Shown: piece after piece, positions 7,645-11,419 of the stretch
How positions within the stretch are numbered: the stretch's first letter is position 1
How the letters are laid out: every line of letters starts with the position of its first letter
Assembly (NCBI GenBank): GCA_934754415.1
Contig: CAKVIS010000050.1
Span: 1 to 11,419, forward strand
Direction: 5' to 3'
DNA: 11,419 nucleotides
Origin: an uncultured Bulleidia sp.
GTDB lineage: Bacteria > Bacillota_I > Bacilli_A > Erysipelotrichales > Erysipelotrichaceae
Made by a program: the position numbers and the translations under genes
Notes under the pieces: model-generated
Told to the model about the DNA's origin: nothing
Databases searched by the model: none
The model's input: only the letters and a program-made list of their open reading frames with translations

Positions 7645-8559
7645 ATGGGATGGCGTACAGTAGTTATTTCTAATACTGTAAAACTAGACTATAAGATGGG
7701 ATACTTATGTATTCGCTCTAAAGAAGATGTAAAGAGAATATACATTGATGAGATTAATGTATTAATCATAGAAAATACGAATGTATCATTGACTTCTTAT
7801 TTGCTGGTAGAACTGGCAAATAAGAATGTCAATGTCATCTTCTGCGACAATAAACGTTGTCCTCATGGAATGTATCATTCTTTATACGGATCCTATGATA
7901 CCAGCAGAGTAATTCGCTCTCAGATAATATGGAACGAAGAGGCAAGAGCACTTATCTGGCAAAAGATTATTTATGCAAAGATTTTAGGACAGAGTGCAGT
8001 ATTAGCACATAACGATAGAGAAGAAGCTTCAGAAAAGCTACAGTCTTATCTGCCACAGATAGAAATTGGAGATGTGTCTAATAGAGAAGGGCATGCAGCT
8101 AAAGTTTATTTTAATGCACTGTTTGGCAAAGATTTTAGCAGAGAAAGAAATCAAGACAGTAGTTTTACTAATGCAGCTTTAAACTACGGGTATAGTATTT
8201 TAATGTCTACTGTTGCTAGAGAAGTAACAGTCAATGGGTATCTTACACAAATAGGTATATTTCATAATAATGTATTTAATGAGTTTAATCTTGCCAGTGA
8301 TGTCATGGAACCATTCAGACCTTTTGTGGATCAGATAGTGATTCACTTAAAAGAAACTGAACTGAACCATGATACAAAGATGAAGATAGTTAGTTTTCTT
8401 AATAAGAAAGTGATTATTGATAGAAGAGAACAATACTTTACTAATGCATTATCTATTTACGTTAAAAGTGTACTGGATGCCGTTACAGATTGTAATCCAA
8501 CGATTATAAAGTTTCCTGAATATGATATGTCGATATATGAGAGTGATAGTATTCTTTGA
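7645..8559 (+). CDS. cas1: Cas1 spacer-integrase (type II-A)
   Basis: This 304-residue subunit of the Cas1-Cas2 integrase joins prespacers to the leader end of the array. An N-terminal beta domain (WRTVVISNTVKLDYK...) precedes the catalytic alpha domain. Expected metal ligands are visible: E148 (NREGHAAKVYF), H207 (GIFHNNVFNEFNL) and E222 (DVMEPFRPFVD). Length is close to the usual II-A value of about 290. It starts three bases after the cas9 stop, and its AAAGGA ribosome site (7633-7638) lies in the last codons of cas9, so the two are co-transcribed and probably translationally coupled. Its 3' end overlaps cas2 by 23 bases. Confidence 0.97.
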   Translation: MGWRTVVISNTVKLDYKMGYLCIRSKEDVKRIYIDEINVLIIENTNVSLTSYLLVELANKNVNVIFCDNKRCPHGMYHSLYGSYDTSRVIRSQIIWNEEARALIWQKIIYAKILGQSAVLAHNDREEASEKLQSYLPQIEIGDVSNREGHAAKVYFNALFGKDFSRERNQDSSFTNAALNYGYSILMSTVAREVTVNGYLTQIGIFHNNVFNEFNLASDVMEPFRPFVDQIVIHLKETELNHDTKMKIVSFLNKKVIIDRREQYFTNALSIYVKSVLDAVTDCNPTIIKFPEYDMSIYESDSIL

Positions 8560-8842
8560 CCTTCCGACTCTATCTCCGGAAGACAGAAGGGCATATACAA
8601 GATTTAGAAAGTTTTTAGTGCAGGATGGGTATGTGATGATGCAGGAATCTGTTTATTGTAAATTGGCTATGAATCAAAATGCAGCTAACGCAATGATTAT
8701 GAAAATCAAACACAATAAACCATCTTCTGGATTAGTACAAATACTTACAGTCACTGAAAAGCAATATGCCAATATGGAAATGGTCATTGGAGATAAACAT
8801 AGTGATATTATTGATTCTTCTGAAAGGATGATAGTTTTATGA
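8537..8842 (+). CDS. cas2: Cas2 integrase subunit (type II-A)
   Basis: This 101-residue protein forms the dimer that bridges two Cas1 dimers during spacer acquisition. I chose ATG 8537 because it gives the family-typical start MRVIVFFDLP with conserved D8 at the end of the first beta strand; the in-frame ATG at 8522 would add only MICRY. A ferredoxin-like pattern continues with the arginine-rich helix RRAYTRFRKFL and QESVYCKL. There is no clear ribosome site, and the gene starts inside the end of cas1, so coupled translation is likely. Its TGA overlaps the csn2 ATG (ATGA, 8839-8842). Confidence 0.95.
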   Translation: MRVIVFFDLPTLSPEDRRAYTRFRKFLVQDGYVMMQESVYCKLAMNQNAANAMIMKIKHNKPSSGLVQILTVTEKQYANMEMVIGDKHSDIIDSSERMIVL

Positions 8843-9504
8843 AACTTGTAAATCCTCATTATTTTGATGTGATTGAATTATCTGATGAAAATCCTGAAAC
8901 GCTAGTGATTGAAAATCCACATGTATTCAAAGATGTTTTACAAGCTTTAATATTGCAATCGGAAGTTGATGTTGGTGAGTTTGTTTTGTCAGAAAGTGAT
9001 ACAAAGATTTTATCGTTATCGAAATACACAATGGTATTAACAGATATTTTTAACTACGATACATATTCTAAACAACTGAAAACAAAACTCACCAATATCA
9101 TCGTTTCTAATTATTCGGAAATTGATGGTAAAGAAAAAGTGATAGGGGATATTAATGAATTGGGTGTGAAAATCATGAACAGTTTACCTTATTCAGTATC
9201 ATTTAAATCTGCTATATCTTTTACAGATGTGGTTAAGTTTCTTGATTTTTCATTTGATTTTTCTGAATATGAATTCTGGGATAGATTTACAGAATATATC
9301 TCTACAGCATTTGAATTATTGAACTTCAAACTCTTAGTAACTATTAATTTAAAAGATTATGTCGACCATGAAGAATACGTGGAATTGATGAAGTTCTTTC
9401 AAAATAAAAAGATTCCACTTTTAATGATTGAAAGACATCAACACGAAGAATTAGATGATATATCTCATTTGACTATTATAGATAAAGATCTATGTGTATT
9501 ATAA
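8839..9504 (+). CDS. csn2: Csn2 adaptation protein (type II-A, short form)
   Basis: At 221 residues this matches the short Csn2 subfamily (about 220 aa in S. pyogenes), which forms a calcium-stabilised tetrameric ring on double-stranded DNA ends and takes part in spacer capture. Position and length are the main evidence. The sequence shows the N-terminal beta-rich start with VIENPHVFKDVLQALI and a C-terminal half (FKLLVTINLKDYVD...LLMIERHQ) typical of the degenerate P-loop-like Csn2 fold, with no functional Walker A. An AAAGGA site lies 10 bases upstream. Its presence, and the absence of cas4, place the locus in subtype II-A. It ends 56 bases before the first repeat. Confidence 0.93.
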   Translation: MKLVNPHYFDVIELSDENPETLVIENPHVFKDVLQALILQSEVDVGEFVLSESDTKILSLSKYTMVLTDIFNYDTYSKQLKTKLTNIIVSNYSEIDGKEKVIGDINELGVKIMNSLPYSVSFKSAISFTDVVKFLDFSFDFSEYEFWDRFTEYISTAFELLNFKLLVTINLKDYVDHEEYVELMKFFQNKKIPLLMIERHQHEELDDISHLTIIDKDLCVL

Positions 9505-9560
9505 TAGGTATAAGAATTAGCAGTCCAGGACGCTGGAAACACGGAAATCAAACATTTGAG
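9505..9560 (+). promoter_or_regulatory. CRISPR leader with ATTTGAG anchoring site
   Basis: The leader is short. ATTTGAG (9554-9560) directly abuts repeat 1; this heptamer is the known leader-anchoring sequence of type II-A adaptation complexes, so the array is read left to right and grows at this end. A perfect TATAAT (9500-9505) overlaps the csn2 stop codon and could be the array -10. The nearest -35-like hexamer, TTGACT at 9469-9474, is 25 bases away, which is too far, so the array promoter is uncertain and read-through from the cas operon is possible. A small CCAG/CTGG hairpin lies at 9525-9536. Confidence 0.8.
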
Positions 9561-11247
9561 GTTTGAGAGCTGTGTAATTTCTGCTCGTTCTAAAGCTGGA
9601 GAAGAACCCCATACATTGAAGACTTGGTTTGAGAGCTGTGTAATTTCTGCTCGTTCTAAAGCCGTATATGACATGTACGTTAAAATCTCAAAGTTTGAGA
9701 GCTGTGTAATTTCTGCTCGTTCTAAAGCGCTGAGAGGGCAGTCATCAACAAGCACGTTGTTTGAGAGCTGTGTAATTTCTGCTCGTTCTAAAGCTTACGA
9801 TATGCTCACTAACTCCCAGGTAGTGTTTGAGAGCTGTGTAATTTCTGCTCGTTCTAAAGCTGTCGTTGTATTCCCGTGCGTATATTGGCTGTTTGAGAGC
9901 TGTGTAATTTCTGCTCGTTCTAAAGCCTATATTAAAAAGGACGAAAGAGAGTACTAGTTTGAGAGCTGTGTAATTTCTGCTCGTTCTAAAGCAGCTTGCA
10001 ACTAAACACTTACAGTCTATCGAGTTTGAGAGCTGTGTAATTTCTGCTCGTTCTAAAGCGTCCAGCGTGTCGCTATTCTTGCCAAGTGGGTTTGAGAGCT
10101 GTGTAATTTCTGCTCGTTCTAAAGCTGTTCTGCAAGGTTCACCTTCAAATTGAAGTTTGAGAGCTGTGTAATTTCTGCTCGTTCTAAAGCTGTACATAGA
10201 AAGGATAGCGTAATATGGACGTTTGAGAGCTGTGTAATTTCTGCTCGTTCTAAAGCCACCATCTGCAAGAACTTCACCGTTTGCCTGTTTGAGAGCTGTG
10301 TAATTTCTGCTCGTTCTAAAGCTTTGTTACTATTACGGGCGCCCGTGGCACTGTTTGAGAGCTGTGTAATTTCTGCTCGTTCTAAAGCGTATTCTGCCCC
10401 TCAAAATACCACTTTTATGTTTGAGAGCTGTGTAATTTCTGCTCGTTCTAAAGCCATTGAGCTTCTACTATCTGACCGTTTCCAAGTTTGAGAGCTGTGT
10501 AATTTCTGCTCGTTCTAAAGCCTATCTTAAGAAAGATGAAAGAGACTACTAGTTTGAGAGCTGTGTAATTTCTGCTCGTTCTAAAGCTCCCTCCCCTGTA
10601 TGCTTTCCGCAATGCATGTTTGAGAGCTGTGTAATTTCTGCTCGTTCTAAAGCGCATGCTTTTACCGCTACCTGGTGTGCCACGTTTGAGAGCTGTGTAA
10701 TTTCTGCTCGTTCTAAAGCTACATGATAACCAGTTCTTTTGAAATAGCGGTTTGAGAGCTGTGTAATTTCTGCTCGTTCTAAAGCAACAGCTTGAACCGC
10801 TTCGTTCCTTTATATTGTTTGAGAGCTGTGTAATTTCTGCTCGTTCTAAAGCAGGATATGATGCAAACGCAATCCAGAGCCTGTTTGAGAGCTGTGTAAT
10901 TTCTGCTCGTTCTAAAGCAATTGCTAGCTACTTGCATTTAATATCATGTTTGAGAGCTGTGTAATTTCTGCTCGTTCTAAAGCTGGTACTAAAATCGACA
11001 TACTTCTGGAATCGTTTGAGAGCTGTGTAATTTCTGCTCGTTCTAAAGCTCCTTTGACCATTGAGGACTTAGGTGGTACGTTTGAGAGCTGTGTAATTTC
11101 TGCTCGTTCTAAAGCCATAATAAAGATTTATTACATTCAGCCAAAGTTTGAGAGCTGTGTAATTTCTGCTCGTTCTAAAGCTAACATACCGCACATCAGT
11201 ATTACTACCATGTTTGAGAGCTGTGTAATTTCTGCTCGTTCTAAAGC

Positions 11248-11276
11248 ATATCTTCGGATGATCTGTCAGGTTCCCA
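11248..11276 (+). repeat. Duplicated spacer, first copy
   Basis: This 29-bp spacer (ATATCTTCGG...GGTTCCCA) is identical to the one at 11379-11407. One spacer, 11313-11342, lies between the copies. Exact identity including length points to duplication of repeat-spacer units within the array rather than two separate captures. Confidence 0.95.
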
Positions 11277-11378
11277 GTTTGAGAGCTGTGTAATTTCTGC
11301 TCGTTCTAAAGCTGGGAATACTGCTTAAGATATACCGAAGAGGTTTGAGAGCTGTGTAATTTCTGCTCGTTCTAAAGC

Positions 11379-11407
11379 ATATCTTCGGATGATCTGTCAG
11401 GTTCCCA
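11379..11407 (+). repeat. Duplicated spacer, second copy
   Basis: Identical to 11248-11276; it is the last complete spacer in the window and precedes the partial repeat at 11408. The distance between the copies is 131 bases, that is, two repeat-spacer units. Confidence 0.95.
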
Positions 11408-11419
11408 GTTTGAGAGCTG

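Larger units (their letters stand above)
9561..11419 (+). CRISPR. Type II-A CRISPR array, 28 full repeats and 28 spacers, continuing past the window
   Basis: Each repeat is 36 bp, starting GTTTGAGAGCTG and ending GTTCTAAAGC; all 28 complete copies look identical, and a 12-base start of the 29th is at 11408-11419. Spacers are 30 bp except 31 bp at 9993, 10455 and 10786 and 29 bp at 10126, 10919, 11248 and 11379 (start positions). No degenerate last repeat is seen, so the array continues rightwards. Repeats start at 9561, 9627, 9693, 9759, 9825, 9891, 9957, 10024, 10090, 10155, 10221, 10287, 10353, 10419, 10486, 10552, 10618, 10684, 10750, 10817, 10883, 10948, 11014, 11080, 11146, 11212, 11277 and 11343. 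The repeat has only a weak internal inverted repeat (GAGC/GCTC), usual for II-A, where tracrRNA pairing replaces repeat folding. Twenty-seven spacers are distinct; one is duplicated. Confidence 0.99.

Noticed and set aside
10126..10286. Similarity between spacers 10126-10154 and 10257-10286 (shared TCTGCAAG and TTCACC)
   Set aside because: The shared blocks are offset by two bases, which does not fit homologous coding sequence, and the rest does not align; chance is likely.
9465..11293. Several open reading frames of 60-150 codons on both strands through the array, with repeated peptides such as FESCVISARSKA and ALERAEITQLSN
   Set aside because: They come from the 66-bp repeat-spacer period, which is a multiple of three and lacks stops in those frames. 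No ribosome sites, and spacers of 29 or 31 bp break the frames.

Overview
The window reads as chromosomal DNA of a low-GC, AGA-rich Firmicute, most plausibly an anaerobic gut-type member of the Erysipelotrichia or Clostridia. That placement is inferred from base composition, strong AGGA/GGAGG ribosome sites and the character of the proteins; no marker gene fixes the taxon.

Left part (1-3225), ordinary housekeeping or accessory genes: the 3' end of an ABC-transporter ATPase gene with its terminator; a MATE-family efflux pump on the minus strand with its own terminator; and, divergent from it, an iron-dependent alcohol dehydrogenase ending in a clear terminator.

Middle and right part (about 3300-11419), a complete type II-A CRISPR-Cas locus in the order tracrRNA(-) | cas9 - cas1 - cas2 - csn2 | leader | array. 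The tracrRNA is encoded antisense to the cas9 5' leader. It has a near-consensus minus-strand promoter (TTGACA-N17-TATAAA), an anti-repeat matching the array repeat in blocks of 18 and 9 bases, several hairpins and an intrinsic terminator. Cas9 (1368 aa from the start chosen here) keeps every RuvC and HNH catalytic residue, but its C-terminus lacks the two PAM-reading arginines of S. pyogenes Cas9. Cas1, Cas2 and Csn2 follow with overlapping or nearly overlapping ends and all have intact key residues. The leader ends in ATTTGAG directly against repeat 1, the known type II-A leader-anchoring motif, so new spacers should enter at the left end. The array has 28 complete identical 36-bp repeats and 28 spacers of 29-31 bp, and runs off the right edge of the window.

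How it works together (family knowledge): Cas1-Cas2 with Csn2 and Cas9-tracrRNA insert new spacers at the leader; pre-crRNA pairs with tracrRNA, is matured by host RNase III, and guides Cas9 to cut invading DNA. The most informative signals beyond standard annotation are two spacers that are diverged copies of one protein-coding protospacer (differences almost all at one codon position), a duplicated spacer flanking a third that resembles its reverse complement, a codon-usage break in the PAM-interacting end of cas9, and a cas9 promoter region whose transcript would be fully complementary to the tracrRNA. I see no wholly new system; the locus is a recognisable type II-A system with some unusual details.
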